DNA of 64,000 bases from the NCBI RefSeq assembly GCF_009823805.1, contig NZ_WUEK01000005.1, forward strand, positions 248,001-312,000, in the 5' to 3' direction. Made by a program: the position numbers and the translations under genes. Below, piece after piece: positions 1-9,547 of this stretch (the first letter of the stretch is position 1; each line of letters starts with the position of its first letter). Origin of the DNA: Nocardioides flavescens (GTDB taxonomy: Bacteria > Actinomycetota > Actinomycetes > Propionibacteriales > Nocardioidaceae). The notes beneath the pieces were generated by a model. It ran no database searches. It was not told where the DNA came from and was given only the letters and a program-made list of their open reading frames with translations.

Positions 1-810
1 GGCGAGCTCCTCGGCCGCGGTGCGGGCCCGCTCGGCCTCGACCCGCTCGGCCTGGGCCGCCTCGGCGGTCCGGCCGGCCTCGGCGGCGGACGCCTCGGCC
101 GAGGCCCGCGCCCGGACGTGGCCCACGGCGCTCCGCTCCGCCTCGGCGCGTGCCGTGGCCGCGTCCGCGGCGGCCCGCTCGGCTTCCTCGCGGGCGGCGT
201 GGGCGACCCGGGCCGCCTCCGCGTGGACCCCCGCGGCCTCGTCGGCCTCGGCCCGCGCCCGCGCTGCGGCCTCGGCCTGCTCCGCCGCGGCCGCGTGGGC
301 CTGCGCCGACAGCGCCGCCTGGTCGGCGTGCTCCCGGGCGAGCTGCTCGGCCGCCTCCCGCCCCTGCTCGGCCTCGGTGCGTCCGGCGTGGGCCTCGCCG
401 GCGAGCCGGGCCTGCTCGGTCGCCGCCGCCTCGGCGAGGACGCGCTGGCGGGCGTGCTCGGCGGCCGCCTCCTCGGCCTCGCGACGCGCCTCGGCGACCT
501 CGGCCGCGGCGCGCTCGGCGCTCTCGCGGGCCGCGTGGGCGACCCGGGCGGCCTCGGCGTGGGCGGCGGCGGCCTCGTCGGCCTCGCTCCGCGCCCGGGC
601 GGCGCGCTCGGCGGCCTCCTCGGCCGCGAGCCGCTCGGTGGCCTGCAGCGCGGCGGCCTCCTCGGCCGCGCGGCGCAGCTGGGCGGAGCGCTCGGCGGCC
701 CGGGCGTGCTCGGCCAGGCGGGCCTCGACGGAGTCGTTGCCGGCCCGGGCCCGGTCGAGCAGCCGACCCGTCGCCCCGGGCGCGGGGTCCGGCTCGGGCG
801 GCTCGCTCAT
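1..810 (-). CDS. Ala/Glu/Arg-rich coiled-coil protein, 3' end outside the window
   Basis: The minus-strand frame is open from an ATG at 810 to the window edge (270 codons seen, C-terminus missing). The first 25 residues are Pro-rich and acidic (MSEPPEPDPAP); the rest is almost entirely Ala, Glu, Arg and His in heptad-like spacing, a long predicted coiled coil with no membrane segment. A motif EAARVAHAARE occurs twice about 112 residues apart inside a longer near-repeat, suggesting internal duplication. The plus strand also shows long open frames here, but they are the Ala/Arg/Ser mirror of this high-GC coiled coil. Function unknown; a cytoskeletal or scaffold role is only a guess. Confidence 0.7.
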   Translation of the reverse strand, partial: MSEPPEPDPAPGATGRLLDRARAGNDSVEARLAEHARAAERSAQLRRAAEEAAALQATERLAAEEAAERAARARSEADEAAAAHAEAARVAHAARESAERAAAEVAEARREAEEAAAEHARQRVLAEAAATEQARLAGEAHAGRTEAEQGREAAEQLAREHADQAALSAQAHAAAAEQAEAAARARAEADEAAGVHAEAARVAHAAREEAERAAADAATARAEAERSAVGHVRARASAEASAAEAGRTAEAAQAERVEAERARTAAEELA

Positions 811-837
811 CGGGGTGAATCGTAGATGCGGAGCCCC

Positions 838-1206
838 TCAGTAGACCAACGCCTGAGCGCCGTCCCGCAGCGCCTCCTCGGCGAAGACGGCGGCCCCCGC
901 GATGCGCACCCCGCCGAGCACGTCGTCCGCCTCGATGCCCCGTCGCGCGGCGCACTGGGAGCAGACCGTCACTCGCCCGTCGGCCAGCACCGTGTCGCGC
1001 AGGTCGGCCAGGGGGGTGGCGAGCGGCAGCGAGAACGCCTCCGCTCTCCCCGCCACCCCGAACCACGCGGCCTCGCCGGTCAGCCACAGGGACACCTCGG
1101 CGCCCGCCGCCACGGCGGCCGCGGCGACGGTGAACCCCTGGTTGCACCGCTCCGCCTCGGCGGTGCTGTCGCCACCGGAGGTGACCTTGACGACGAGGGA
1201 GCGCAT
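838..1206 (-). CDS. DsrE-family small protein with CxxC
   Basis: A 122-residue protein starting [14 protein letters not shown], with the alternating hydrophobic beta-alpha pattern of DsrE/DsrF/TusD-like proteins. A CSQC pair followed by AARRGI lies at about residue 80, and there is another Cys at about residue 21. Family members carry persulfide sulfur or act as peroxiredoxin-like partners; which applies here cannot be told. Its ATG overlaps the TGA of the upstream BKACE gene by one base, so the two are translationally coupled. Confidence 0.75.
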   Translation of the reverse strand: MRSLVVKVTSGGDSTAEAERCNQGFTVAAAAVAAGAEVSLWLTGEAAWFGVAGRAEAFSLPLATPLADLRDTVLADGRVTVCSQCAARRGIEADDVLGGVRIAGAAVFAEEALRDGAQALVY

Positions 1207-2057
1207 CAGCCGGCGGCCGTCATGCCGAGCAGCTCGCGCGCCTCGCCCGTCGTCATCGGCGCGCGCTGCGCGAGGCGCCCGGCCTCGACGGCACGCTCGA
1301 CGAGCTGGGCGTTGCTCTCGACCGGCACACCGCGCGCCATCGTCAGCACGTCCTCCATGCCGACGCGCAGGTGCCCGCCCATCGACAGCGACGCGAGCAT
1401 CACCGGCAGCGTCGTGCGGCCGATGCCGGTCGCCGACCACGAGGTGACCTCCCGTGGGAGCGCCGCGACGCCGGCGACGAGGGCGGCGGCCGTCCCGGGC
1501 ATCCCGCCCGGCACGCCCATGACGAAGTCGACGTGCACGCGGCCGCCGTACGGCAGGCCGAAGCGGTCGATGAGCCGCTGCAGCGAGGCGACGTGGCCGA
1601 GGTCGAAGAGCTCGAACTCCGGCACGACCTGCCGCTCCTGGCTGAGCTGGTAGAGCTCGGCGATGAAGGGCCACGGGTTGGAGAAGACGTCGTCGCCGAA
1701 GTTGGTGGTGCCCATGGTCAGGCTGCACGCGTCGGGCTGGGCGTCGAGGACGGCCATCCGCAGCTCGAGCGGGTCGTGCACCGAGCCGCCGGTCGAGAGC
1801 TGGACGACCAGGTCGGTGCGCTCGTGCAGGGCCTCGACCGTCGCGCGGAGCCGGCCCGCGTCGAGGCTCGGCCGGTGCTCGTCGTCGCGGATGTGGACGT
1901 GGATCATCGCCGCGCCGGCCGCCTCGCAGGCGACGGCGGTGTCGACGAGCTCCTCGAGGGTGGTGGGCAGCTGGGGGCAGTCGGCCTTGGCGGTCTCGGC
2001 GCCGGTGGGCGCGACCGTGATCAGCAGAGGGTGCGGTGACGCGGGCATGTCGGGCAT
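1206..2057 (-). CDS. 3-keto-5-aminohexanoate cleavage family protein (BKACE, DUF849)
   Basis: This 283-residue TIM-barrel protein belongs to the beta-keto acid cleavage enzymes, which condense a beta-keto acid with acetyl-CoA to give acetoacetate and a new CoA ester. The metal-binding IHVHIRD motif is at about residue 52 and the substrate-binding STGG at about residue 88, followed by [10 protein letters not shown]. The substrate cannot be predicted. An ATG three codons in (2048) is an alternative start. It is coupled to the DsrE-like gene and divergent from dtd, with only 10 bp between the start codons, so one true start may be internal. Confidence 0.88.
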   Translation of the reverse strand: MPDMPASPHPLLITVAPTGAETAKADCPQLPTTLEELVDTAVACEAAGAAMIHVHIRDDEHRPSLDAGRLRATVEALHERTDLVVQLSTGGSVHDPLELRMAVLDAQPDACSLTMGTTNFGDDVFSNPWPFIAELYQLSQERQVVPEFELFDLGHVASLQRLIDRFGLPYGGRVHVDFVMGVPGGMPGTAAALVAGVAALPREVTSWSATGIGRTTLPVMLASLSMGGHLRVGMEDVLTMARGVPVESNAQLVERAVEAGRLAQRAPMTTGEARELLGMTAAG

Positions 2058-2067
2058 CGTGCCACCT

Positions 2068-2496
2068 GTGCGAGCGGTGGTGCAGCGGGTCCTGTCGGCG
2101 TCGGTGAGCGTCGGGGTAGAGGTGGTCGGGGAGCTCGACCAGCCGGGCCTGCTGGTCTACCTCGGCGTGACCCACGCCGACACCGCCGCCGACGTCGACC
2201 GGCTCGCGGCCAAGGTCTGGGGGCTGCGCATCCTGCGCGAGGAGCGCTCGGCCTCCGACGTCGCGGCGCCGGTGCTCGTCGTCAGCCAGTTCACTCTGTA
2301 CGGCGACGCCCGCAAGGGCCGGCGCCCGACCTGGCAGGCCGCCGCGCCCGGCGAGGTCAGCGAGCCGCTGTACGACGCGTTCTGCGCGGCGCTCGCCGGC
2401 CTCGGCGCCCGCGTCGAGCGCGGTGTCTTCGGTGCCGACATGCAGGTGGCCTCGGTCAACGACGGTCCGTTCACGGTGCTGCTCGAGCTGCCCTGA
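2068..2496 (+). CDS. dtd: D-aminoacyl-tRNA deacylase
   Basis: DTD hydrolyses D-amino acids (and Gly from tRNA-Ala) from mischarged tRNA in the cytoplasm. The 142-residue product has the family length and both signature motifs: [15 protein letters not shown] near residue 78 and NDGPFTV near the C-terminus. The GTG at 2068 ([13 protein letters not shown]) matches the conserved MRAVVQRV start of the family. The gene is monocistronic or read with the nitrobindin gene 40 bp downstream. Confidence 0.95.
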   Translation: MRAVVQRVLSASVSVGVEVVGELDQPGLLVYLGVTHADTAADVDRLAAKVWGLRILREERSASDVAAPVLVVSQFTLYGDARKGRRPTWQAAAPGEVSEPLYDAFCAALAGLGARVERGVFGADMQVASVNDGPFTVLLELP

Positions 2497-2536
2497 CGGC
2501 GTCGTCCCGGCGCGCGCGCCCGACTAAGGTGGGCGG

Positions 2537-3031
2537 GTGCCGTTCCACCTCCCCGACAACCTCCACCCCGACTGCGGGCCGGTCGCCTGGATGCTCGGCA
2601 CCTGGCGCGGCAACGGTCACGGCGACTACCCGACGATCGAGCCCTACCAGTTCGGCCAGGAGCTGATCTTCACCCACGACGGCCGGCCGTTCCTGCACTA
2701 CTTCTCCCGCTCCTGGATCGTCGACGAGGCCGGCGAGCCGGTCCGCGAGGCGGCTCTTGAGACCGGGTTCGTGCGCTGCCGTCCCGAGGGGCGCATCGAG
2801 CTGCTGCTCACGCACAGCACCGGCTTCGTCGAGATCTGGTACGGCGAGGCCGGCGACGGCAAGCTCGAGCTGCAGACCGACGCCGTCGTGCGCACCGAGA
2901 GCGCCAAGGACTACGCCGCCGGGCACCGCCTCTACGGCAACGTCGAGGGCGACCTGCTCTACGCCTTCGACATGGCGGCCATGGGCCAGCCGCTGCAGCC
3001 CCACACCTGGGCCCGGCTGCAGCGGGCCTGA
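2537..3031 (+). CDS. Nitrobindin-like heme-binding beta-barrel protein
   Basis: A 164-residue protein of the THAP4/nitrobindin (FABP-like) family. The diagnostic GTWRGNGHG strand is at about residue 26, and a C-terminal PHTWARLQ contains the His expected as the axial heme ligand. Family members bind ferric heme and isomerise peroxynitrite to nitrate. The GTG start lies 6 nt after a TAAGGT -10 box (2525-2530), so the mRNA is probably leaderless. From memory, a relative (Rv0813c) lies near cysA2, glnR and mshD in Mycobacterium tuberculosis, like the genes here. Confidence 0.88.
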   Translation: MPFHLPDNLHPDCGPVAWMLGTWRGNGHGDYPTIEPYQFGQELIFTHDGRPFLHYFSRSWIVDEAGEPVREAALETGFVRCRPEGRIELLLTHSTGFVEIWYGEAGDGKLELQTDAVVRTESAKDYAAGHRLYGNVEGDLLYAFDMAAMGQPLQPHTWARLQRA

Positions 3032-3054
3032 GTCGACAGGGGAGGGGACGCAAC

Positions 3055-3498
3055 ATGGCCGTGGACTGGCGCACCCTCCTGCGGGAGCGGGGCTACCGCC
3101 TCACGCCCCAGCGCGAGCTCATCCTCGACGCCGTCGACACGCTGGGCCACGCGACCCCCGACGAGGTGCTCGCCGAGGTGCGCAAGCACTCCTCGGCCCT
3201 CAACGCCTCCACCGTCTACCGCAACCTCGAGGTGCTCGAGGAGCTCGGGCTGGTGCGCCACGCCCACCTCTCCGACCGGTCGCCGACCTACCACTCCGTG
3301 CGTGACCACGAGCACTTCCACCTGGTCTGCCGGAATTGTCACCAGGTCGTCTCCGTTGACCCCGACGTGCTCGCACCGCTGCTCGAGACGCTGCGCACCC
3401 AGCACGCGTTCGAGGCCGACGTCGGCCACCTGACCGTCTTCGGTCGCTGCACCTCCTGCGACCCCGCCCCCGCCTCCGATGGGAACCCCACCTCGTGA
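3055..3498 (+). CDS. Fur-family transcriptional regulator
   Basis: A 147-residue metal-responsive repressor. The N-terminal winged helix includes RLTPQRELILDAV and STVYRNLEVLEELGLV; the C-terminal dimerisation domain has HEHFHLVC and two CxxC pairs (CRNC and CTSC) for the structural zinc. The metal sensed (iron, zinc, nickel or peroxide) is not decidable. Its TGA overlaps the GTG of the ygfZ gene (GTGA), so the two are co-translated; YgfZ works in Fe-S cluster enzyme maturation, which would fit iron or redox sensing. Confidence 0.92.
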   Translation: MAVDWRTLLRERGYRLTPQRELILDAVDTLGHATPDEVLAEVRKHSSALNASTVYRNLEVLEELGLVRHAHLSDRSPTYHSVRDHEHFHLVCRNCHQVVSVDPDVLAPLLETLRTQHAFEADVGHLTVFGRCTSCDPAPASDGNPTS

Positions 3499-4439
3499 CC
3501 TCCCCGCTCCTCGACCTCCCCGGAGCCGTCGCCGGTGACGGCGTCGACGCACCCGTCGCGGCCCACTACGGCTCGTTCAACCGCGAGCAGCGCGCGCTCG
3601 AGGAGGGGGAGGGGTTCGTCGACCTGTCGCACCGCGACGTCGTGCGCGTCGAGGGCCCCGACCGCCTCACCTGGCTGCACTCGCTGACCACCCAGCACCT
3701 GCTCGCCCCGACCCCCGGCGCGGTGCTGCCCGGGCTCGTCCTCGACCCGCAGGGCCACGTCGAGCACGCCTTCATCGGCTCCGACGACGGCACGGCGTTC
3801 ACCTTCCACACCGAGCCCGGCGCGGCCGCCCCGCTGGTCGCCTGGCTCGAGCGGATGAAGTTCATGATGCGCGTCGAGCTCACCGACGTCACCGCCGAGC
3901 TCGCCGTGGCCTGGCGCCCGGCCCGGGGGGCGGCGTACGACGGCTACGAGGTGGTGCCGCGCGCCCAGCTCGCGGCGTACGCCGAGGCCGCGGGGCCCGC
4001 CGCCGGCACCTGGGCCTTCGAGGCGCTGCGCATCGCCCGCGGTGAGCCGCGCCCCGGCATCGACACCGACGCCCGCAGCATCCCCAACGAGGTCGGCTGG
4101 GTCGGCTCCGCGGTGCACATGGACAAGGGCTGCTACCGCGGCCAGGAGACGGTCGCACGCGTGCACACGCTCGGTCGCCCGCCCCGCCGTCTCGTGCTGC
4201 TGCACCTCGACGGCACCGAGAACCGTCTGCCCGCCCAGGGCGCGCCGCTGCTCAACGGCGACAGGCAGGTCGGCTTCGTCGGCTCCTCGGCCCGCCACCA
4301 CGAGCTCGGGCCCATCGCGCTCGGGCTCGTCAAGCGCAACGTCGACCTCGCCGCCACGCTCTCGGCCGACGGCATGCCCGCCGCCCAGGAGGTCGTGGTC
4401 GACCCTGAGGTCGGGCTGCACGTGCGCCCGCTGCGCTGA
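3495..4439 (+). CDS. ygfZ: Folate-binding YgfZ-type Fe-S maturation protein
   Basis: A 314-residue member of the GcvT/YgfZ superfamily, which uses tetrahydrofolate to help assemble or repair certain Fe-S enzymes. The defining KGCYRGQE motif is at about residue 211, after an N-terminal GcvT-like region (DRLTWLHSLTTQHL). The GTG start overlaps the fur stop. The coding end at 4439 is followed by a 190-bp spacer before the next gene. Confidence 0.93.
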   Translation: MTSPLLDLPGAVAGDGVDAPVAAHYGSFNREQRALEEGEGFVDLSHRDVVRVEGPDRLTWLHSLTTQHLLAPTPGAVLPGLVLDPQGHVEHAFIGSDDGTAFTFHTEPGAAAPLVAWLERMKFMMRVELTDVTAELAVAWRPARGAAYDGYEVVPRAQLAAYAEAAGPAAGTWAFEALRIARGEPRPGIDTDARSIPNEVGWVGSAVHMDKGCYRGQETVARVHTLGRPPRRLVLLHLDGTENRLPAQGAPLLNGDRQVGFVGSSARHHELGPIALGLVKRNVDLAATLSADGMPAAQEVVVDPEVGLHVRPLR

Positions 4440-4628
4440 GCCCGACAGGCTCTGCCTGACGCACTGACGTGTCGTCGTCGCTGTCCCCATCGGCGGGCGG
4501 CGCCCGGTCCTGAGGCGACGTCTGGACGGGCGGGGCGGCCGCTCTGCTTCGTCGGACGACGGTGCTGAGGTCTTCCTAGCCTGGGGGTCCCCGCTCCGAC
4601 CTCCCCCGGAGCCTGCCGGGAGGCCCCT

Positions 4629-6326
4629 GTGCGCACCCACCTCTTCGCGGCGACCCTCGCCGTCGTGTCCGCCCTCGCCCTGTCGGTCACGATCGTGTCC
4701 CGCGCGGACGCCGGCTACGGCCAGATGGGCGCCCCGGAGATCGTCCTCAACCCCGGCGGGGGCGTACGCCCGGACGGCTCGGACGGCGTCCGGTTCACGA
4801 TCAACCGGGTCTACGGCAGTGCCGGCCAGGACGACCTCTGGTACCGCAACCACTCGCAGTACTGCTGCGAGGCCGGCGGGCCGATGCTGAACATCGGTGG
4901 GAGCCTCTACGGCCAGGCCGGACCGGCGCAGTCCGGCCTGGACTGGGCCTCGGTGACCGCGGTCGGCATCACGGGCAGTGCGGTGTCCACGCCGGCGGGC
5001 ACGCCCAACAACAACACCGCGACGGGCGACGCCTCGGCCCGGGTGCGCTACGTCGCGACCGTCGGGGGCCTCGACTACACCGTCGACCGGACGGTCACCT
5101 ACACCTATCCGAACGACTTCGTGACCGACAGCTACGTCTTCACCATCCCCGACGGCAACACGGCGCCGGTGAGGTTCTACCTGGGTGGCAACACCGAGCC
5201 CGGCGGGTCCGACTACGGACTCGGTGTGATGCTGACCAGCCCGGTGCGCTCGGTGGTCACGCTCAACACACAGTCGCACGGTCTCGTCGGCTTCCGGGAG
5301 GTGCCGGGCTCGCAGCCCTTCGACGGCGTGAGCTCCCAGCAGTGGCACGTGCCGTACCCCGACGTCTTCGCGGGCAGGGACATCGGGTTCGCGGTCGACG
5401 ACCAGGACGCGACCCACGACTCCGGGCTGATGGTGCAGTGGTCGCTGGGCTCCGCGCCGGGCACCCGGACCGCCTCGCTCCAGCAGTTCGCGACCGCCCA
5501 GGACGCCAACCTGAGCGCGGCGTTCGACCGGGCCTCGACGACGTCGGGGCTGGCCACGCTCGACGTCCAGGTGACCAACACCCTCCTGACCGCGGCGTCC
5601 GGCCTGGGCTGGACCCTGCGGCTGCCGCCCGGGCTCAGCGTGGCCGGTGCGGTCTCGTCCGGCTGCGGCGGCACCCTCACCGCCGCGAACGGCGCCACTC
5701 GGGTGCTGCTGTCGGGCGGCTCGACCGCCGCGCTCTCGAACTGCGTGGTCTCGGTCCCGGTGCGGGCTTCCGTGACCGGCGACTACGCCCTCGACGGACG
5801 GTGGTTCACCGGGGTCACCGGGATGCAGCAGACGGTCGGCACCTCGACGCTGACCGTGGACGGGATCCCACGATCACCGACACCGCCCGGCCCCGAGCCG
5901 CGCACGCCCGCCCCCGACGGCACCGTCGAGCCGGAGCCCGCGACCCCGCCCCGGTGCCAGGGCCGGGTCGCGACCCTCGTCGCCGAGCCGGGACGGGTGA
6001 CGGTCGGGACGCCGGGTGACGACGTCGTCGTGGGCACCTCGGGTGTCGACCGGGTCCTGGGTCGCGGTGGCGACGACCTGGTCTGCGGGCTCGGGGGCGC
6101 CGACACGCTCCGCGGCGGGACCGGGGACGACGTGCTGGCCGGTGGTCCCGGCAGCGACGTCATCCGCGGCGGGGCCGGTGACGACGTCCTGTCGGCCGGG
6201 GCCGGGGCTGACGCGGTCGCCGGCGGGCGGGGTGACGACGTCCTGCGCGGTCGCCGGGGTCGTGACGACCTCATCGGCGGCCCGGGTCGGGACACGTCCC
6301 TCGACCCGGCCGGGGTCCGCTCCTGA
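4629..6326 (+). CDS. Secreted protein with RTX-like calcium-binding repeats
   Basis: A 565-residue exported protein. Residues 1-28 form a signal peptide (basic start, hydrophobic core, cleavage near ADAGYG). Residues 30-310 are a beta-rich ectodomain with a paired Cys (YCCEAGG); residues 310-410 resemble a conserved-repeat (DUF11-like) domain. A Pro-rich linker leads to about 95 residues of GGxGxDxLx nonapeptide repeats (GGTGDDVLAG, GGAGDDVLSA), the calcium beta-roll fold. No sorting signal or C-terminal anchor is visible. The GTG start is preceded by GGGAGG. It converges on mshD, with 7 bp between the stops. Function unknown; cell-surface or matrix role inferred. Confidence 0.82.
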   Translation: MRTHLFAATLAVVSALALSVTIVSRADAGYGQMGAPEIVLNPGGGVRPDGSDGVRFTINRVYGSAGQDDLWYRNHSQYCCEAGGPMLNIGGSLYGQAGPAQSGLDWASVTAVGITGSAVSTPAGTPNNNTATGDASARVRYVATVGGLDYTVDRTVTYTYPNDFVTDSYVFTIPDGNTAPVRFYLGGNTEPGGSDYGLGVMLTSPVRSVVTLNTQSHGLVGFREVPGSQPFDGVSSQQWHVPYPDVFAGRDIGFAVDDQDATHDSGLMVQWSLGSAPGTRTASLQQFATAQDANLSAAFDRASTTSGLATLDVQVTNTLLTAASGLGWTLRLPPGLSVAGAVSSGCGGTLTAANGATRVLLSGGSTAALSNCVVSVPVRASVTGDYALDGRWFTGVTGMQQTVGTSTLTVDGIPRSPTPPGPEPRTPAPDGTVEPEPATPPRCQGRVATLVAEPGRVTVGTPGDDVVVGTSGVDRVLGRGGDDLVCGLGGADTLRGGTGDDVLAGGPGSDVIRGGAGDDVLSAGAGADAVAGGRGDDVLRGRRGRDDLIGGPGRDTSLDPAGVRS

Positions 6327-6333
6327 CCCGGGG

Positions 6334-7179
6334 TCAGTCGCGGCGGTACTGCACGTGCGTGTCGCTCGCCGCGTGCTCGAACCCGAGCCCGGAGTAGACC
6401 CGCACGGCGGGCGTGTTGTCGGACTCGACGTAGAGGAGCACCTCGTCGACGCCGAGCCCGGCGAGGTGGTGCAGTCCCGCGAGGGTGAGGACCTTGCCGA
6501 GCCCCTGGCCCTGGGCCGCCGGGTCGATGCCGACGACGTAGACCTCGCCCAGCGAGGCGTCGTGCTGCTTGGTCCAGTGGAACCCGCGCAGCCCGTCGCC
6601 GTCGTCGGCCACCAGCAGGCCGGCCGGGTCCCACCACGGCTCGCCCATCCGGGCGGCGAGGTCGTCGGCGTCCATCGAGCCTTGCTCGGGGTGGTGGGCG
6701 AACGCCGCCGCGTTGACGCGCAGCACCTCGGCCTCGTCCTCGGATCGGTAGCCCCGCACCGTCACGCCCTCGGGCACCTGCAGTTCGGGCAGCGGTAGCG
6801 AGGTCGGGCGGCGCATCACCCACAGCTCACGCACGCGGGCCAGCCCGTGACGCTCGGCCAGTCGCGCCGCCGCCGGGTGGTCGCCGTGTGACCACGCCGT
6901 GACGGGCCCGCTGCCCGCGAACGCCGCCTCGGCGAGCGCCGTGCCGTGGCCGCTGCGCCGCTCGTCCGGCGCTACGGCCAGGTCGACCGCGCCGTCGTGG
7001 GCGAGTGCGAACCCCGCTTCGTCGGTCAGCCACAGCGTCGAGCCGTCGAGGCCGTGGTGGGTCAGCCGCAGCTGCGCCGCCTCGTCGAGCGGGTCCGGCT
7101 CCCCGGCGGCGACGCACGCGCGGCGTACGCCGTCGACCACGGAGCGCCAGGACGACTCGGGCGGGACCGGGGTCAGCAT
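6334..7179 (-). CDS. mshD: Mycothiol synthase
   Basis: MshD acetylates Cys-GlcN-Ins with acetyl-CoA, the last step of mycothiol synthesis in Actinobacteria. The 281 residues make two GNAT domains: a weaker N-terminal one (VAPDERRSGHG) and an active C-terminal one with the acetyl-CoA loop PAAQGQGLGKVL at about residue 218, then YVESDNTPAVRVYSGLGF. The ATG lies 7 nt from a TAGCCT -10 box (7187-7192, read on the minus strand), so it is probably leaderless. Confidence 0.95.
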   Translation of the reverse strand: MLTPVPPESSWRSVVDGVRRACVAAGEPDPLDEAAQLRLTHHGLDGSTLWLTDEAGFALAHDGAVDLAVAPDERRSGHGTALAEAAFAGSGPVTAWSHGDHPAAARLAERHGLARVRELWVMRRPTSLPLPELQVPEGVTVRGYRSEDEAEVLRVNAAAFAHHPEQGSMDADDLAARMGEPWWDPAGLLVADDGDGLRGFHWTKQHDASLGEVYVVGIDPAAQGQGLGKVLTLAGLHHLAGLGVDEVLLYVESDNTPAVRVYSGLGFEHAASDTHVQYRRD

Positions 7180-7209
7180 GCGACCCAGGCTAGGTCCCGC
7201 CCCGGTGGG

Positions 7210-9390
7210 TCAGCGCACCCGCTTCGTCTTCCCGCTCTCGATCGTCGTCGTGACGTAGCCGGGTCGGCTCAGGGTGACGACGACGCGGACCTTCTCGCCG
7301 CGCATCGAGCGCTTCAGACGCAGCGTGGCCTTCTTCTGGCCGCGCACGACCTTGCCCTTCACCAGCCATCGGTACGTCACCGTGGTGCCGTCGGGGACGC
7401 CAGTGACCTTCGCCCTGAGCTTGCGACCCACCACGGGCCGGCCCTTCGTGGTGACCGCCGCGCCGGCGAAGACCTGCGCTGGCACTGTCGCCGACGCGGT
7501 GCACGAGGTGCACGTCGTGCCGACGCTGGTCGTGCTGGCCCGGGCCACGAGCCGGGCGCTGCCGCTGTCGGCCCGCACGGTCACGGGCACCGCGACCGTG
7601 GTGACGTTCGCGCCGGCTGTGGAGGGAGTCGTCGGCACCGCCCAGGTGAGGGTCGTGCCGGATGCAGTGAGGCCGGCGGGGAGCGCGCCAAGGGTGGCGT
7701 CGTCGAGCACGTCGGCGAGATCCAGCGTCACCACTGCTCCGGCGATCGGGACCTTGCCCGAGCTGGTGGCGCGCAGCGTGTAGGTCAGGGTCGAGCCGGT
7801 TGCCACCTCGCCGCTCCGGTCGACCGAGAGGGAGACCTCGGCCTTGCCGGGCCACGCCGGCTTGTCCGCCTCCCAGATCCAGTCCTGGAAGAACGGGGTG
7901 AGCTCGCGCCCGGAGATCTGCTCGGCCAGCGCCTCGAGGTCGCGAGCGCCGCCGTTGCTGCCGCTGCGCTGGCTCTGCCATCCGCGCACCACCGCGAAGT
8001 AGTCGGTGTCGCCGATCGCCGTGCGCAGCGCCTCCCAGAACTGACCCCCGCGCGTGTAGGTCTGGTAGCCGTAGAGGTCACGGGTGTCCGTCATCCCGGA
8101 CGGCGCGACCGACCAGTTCGGGTCGTCGGCGGTCGTGCCGTTCCAGCTCCTGAACCAGCGGTCCTCGACGGCGGCCGGGGAGGGCGAGGCTGCCGCGAGG
8201 ACCGACGACTCCCAGGTCGGCCCCCAGCTCGCCATCCCCTCGTTGATCCAGATGTCGTTCCAGACCTTCGGGCTGACCGCGTCGCCGTACCACTGATGCG
8301 TCAGCTCGTGGACCAGGGTGCTGTCGAGCACCTCGTCGACGCTGGGGAAGAAGGAGCGGCCCTGGGTCTCGAGGGCGTAGTTGATGCCGGAGGGGACGGT
8401 GTCGACGACGATGCCGGTGCTGTCGAACGGGTAGGCGCCGTAGAGCGATTCCAGCCGGCGGGTGATCGGACCGAGGTCGACGCGGCGAGTGGTGAAGGCC
8501 TGCCTCTCCGTCGACGGCAGTGCGGAGTCGATGAACGACCACTCCGGGATGCGTCGTCCGCTCGCGAGAGTGATCGTCGACTGGTGGACGTCGTAGCGCC
8601 CGATGGTGACGAGCGCGAGCTCGGAGGCCATCGGCTGCGCCTGCTCCCACACCCAGGTGGTCCGGCTGCCGTCCGGGCTCGGGGTGCGGGACTCCAGGGT
8701 GCCGTTGGACACGGCGGCCGCGCTGCCCGTGACCCCGTCCGTGCCGGTGATCGCGCTCGGGACGTCGAGGGAGATCGTGTACGTCGCCTTGTCGGCGGGG
8801 GTGTTGTTGTGGGGGAACCCGGCCATCGACCCGATCGGCTGGCCCATGAAGATCATGCCGTCGTCGGTCGGCACCCATCCTTCCCAGGAGCCGTCCTGGT
8901 CGACGTGGGTGCTGGGGACCCCGGCGTACGTCACCACGGTGGTGAACGACCCGGAGACCGGTGACGTCGGCGTGACGATCAGCTTGTGGGCCTCGGGCGG
9001 CGTGGGCGCCACGGTGGGAGTGCCGTCCGTGCGGCGGAACGCGGCCGCGACTCCGTCGACTGTGACCGATCGGACCGTCAGGCCGGACCCCTCGAAGTCG
9101 AGGCCGAACGACGACAGCGGAGCGCCCGTCGTGCGCGCGGTGATCGTCGTGGTGGCGTTGATGGTCGACGCCGCGAGGGTTGCGCCAGGGGTCCAGGCGA
9201 AGCGGAGGTCGTAGTCGGCGACGTCGTAACCGCCGTTGCCCTGGTTCGGGAAGAGCGTGTCGCCCGACGTCAGTGCTCCGGCGACCGCGTCGGCACCCTG
9301 CGCGGGCGCCCCGCCTGCGACGAGGGCGGAGGCCAGGAGTGCTCCGGCGGCGAGCGGGGCGGTCAGGCCTCGGACGGTGAGACGGTGCAC
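7210..9390 (-). CDS. Secreted M1-family zinc metallopeptidase
   Basis: A 726-residue exported aminopeptidase-like enzyme. A signal peptide covers residues 1-33; the M1 N-terminal beta domain follows. The catalytic zinc site HELTHQWYGD is at about residue 361, with the third ligand in NEGMASW 18 residues on. The usual GxMEN substrate loop is replaced by GINYALE. After the catalytic and helical part (to about 500), residues 515-620 look like a DUF11-type stalk, and the last 80 residues are a basic Ig-like domain (RPVVGRKL, TYRWLVKGKVV) common on actinobacterial surface proteins. The gene is alone; its promoter should lie in 9391-9547. Confidence 0.92.
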   Translation of the reverse strand: MHRLTVRGLTAPLAAGALLASALVAGGAPAQGADAVAGALTSGDTLFPNQGNGGYDVADYDLRFAWTPGATLAASTINATTTITARTTGAPLSSFGLDFEGSGLTVRSVTVDGVAAAFRRTDGTPTVAPTPPEAHKLIVTPTSPVSGSFTTVVTYAGVPSTHVDQDGSWEGWVPTDDGMIFMGQPIGSMAGFPHNNTPADKATYTISLDVPSAITGTDGVTGSAAAVSNGTLESRTPSPDGSRTTWVWEQAQPMASELALVTIGRYDVHQSTITLASGRRIPEWSFIDSALPSTERQAFTTRRVDLGPITRRLESLYGAYPFDSTGIVVDTVPSGINYALETQGRSFFPSVDEVLDSTLVHELTHQWYGDAVSPKVWNDIWINEGMASWGPTWESSVLAAASPSPAAVEDRWFRSWNGTTADDPNWSVAPSGMTDTRDLYGYQTYTRGGQFWEALRTAIGDTDYFAVVRGWQSQRSGSNGGARDLEALAEQISGRELTPFFQDWIWEADKPAWPGKAEVSLSVDRSGEVATGSTLTYTLRATSSGKVPIAGAVVTLDLADVLDDATLGALPAGLTASGTTLTWAVPTTPSTAGANVTTVAVPVTVRADSGSARLVARASTTSVGTTCTSCTASATVPAQVFAGAAVTTKGRPVVGRKLRAKVTGVPDGTTVTYRWLVKGKVVRGQKKATLRLKRSMRGEKVRVVVTLSRPGYVTTTIESGKTKRVR

Positions 9391-9547
9391 GGTGCGGCTC
9401 CTCGAGCAGGCGCAGCGGGCGGTCCCTCCACCCGCGGTGCTCGCACGCTAGTCGCGCGCACCGACAGTGGGCCCCACCCCGCGGCGTTCCTCTCGCCTGC
9501 TGGGGACGAGACCTGCCGGAAACATCGAGGTGCTACCGACCGGGAGG

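Noticed and set aside
20..844. Long open frames on the plus strand at the left edge
   Set aside because: They encode Ala/Ser/Arg-only sequence that mirrors the minus-strand coiled coil; the minus frame has a sensible start, heptads and no low-complexity artefacts.
3339..5417. Nearly 700-codon minus-strand open frame opposite fur, ygfZ and the RTX gene
   Set aside because: Composition is the Val/Gly/Arg/His pattern of antisense high-GC DNA, and it opposes three recognisable genes.
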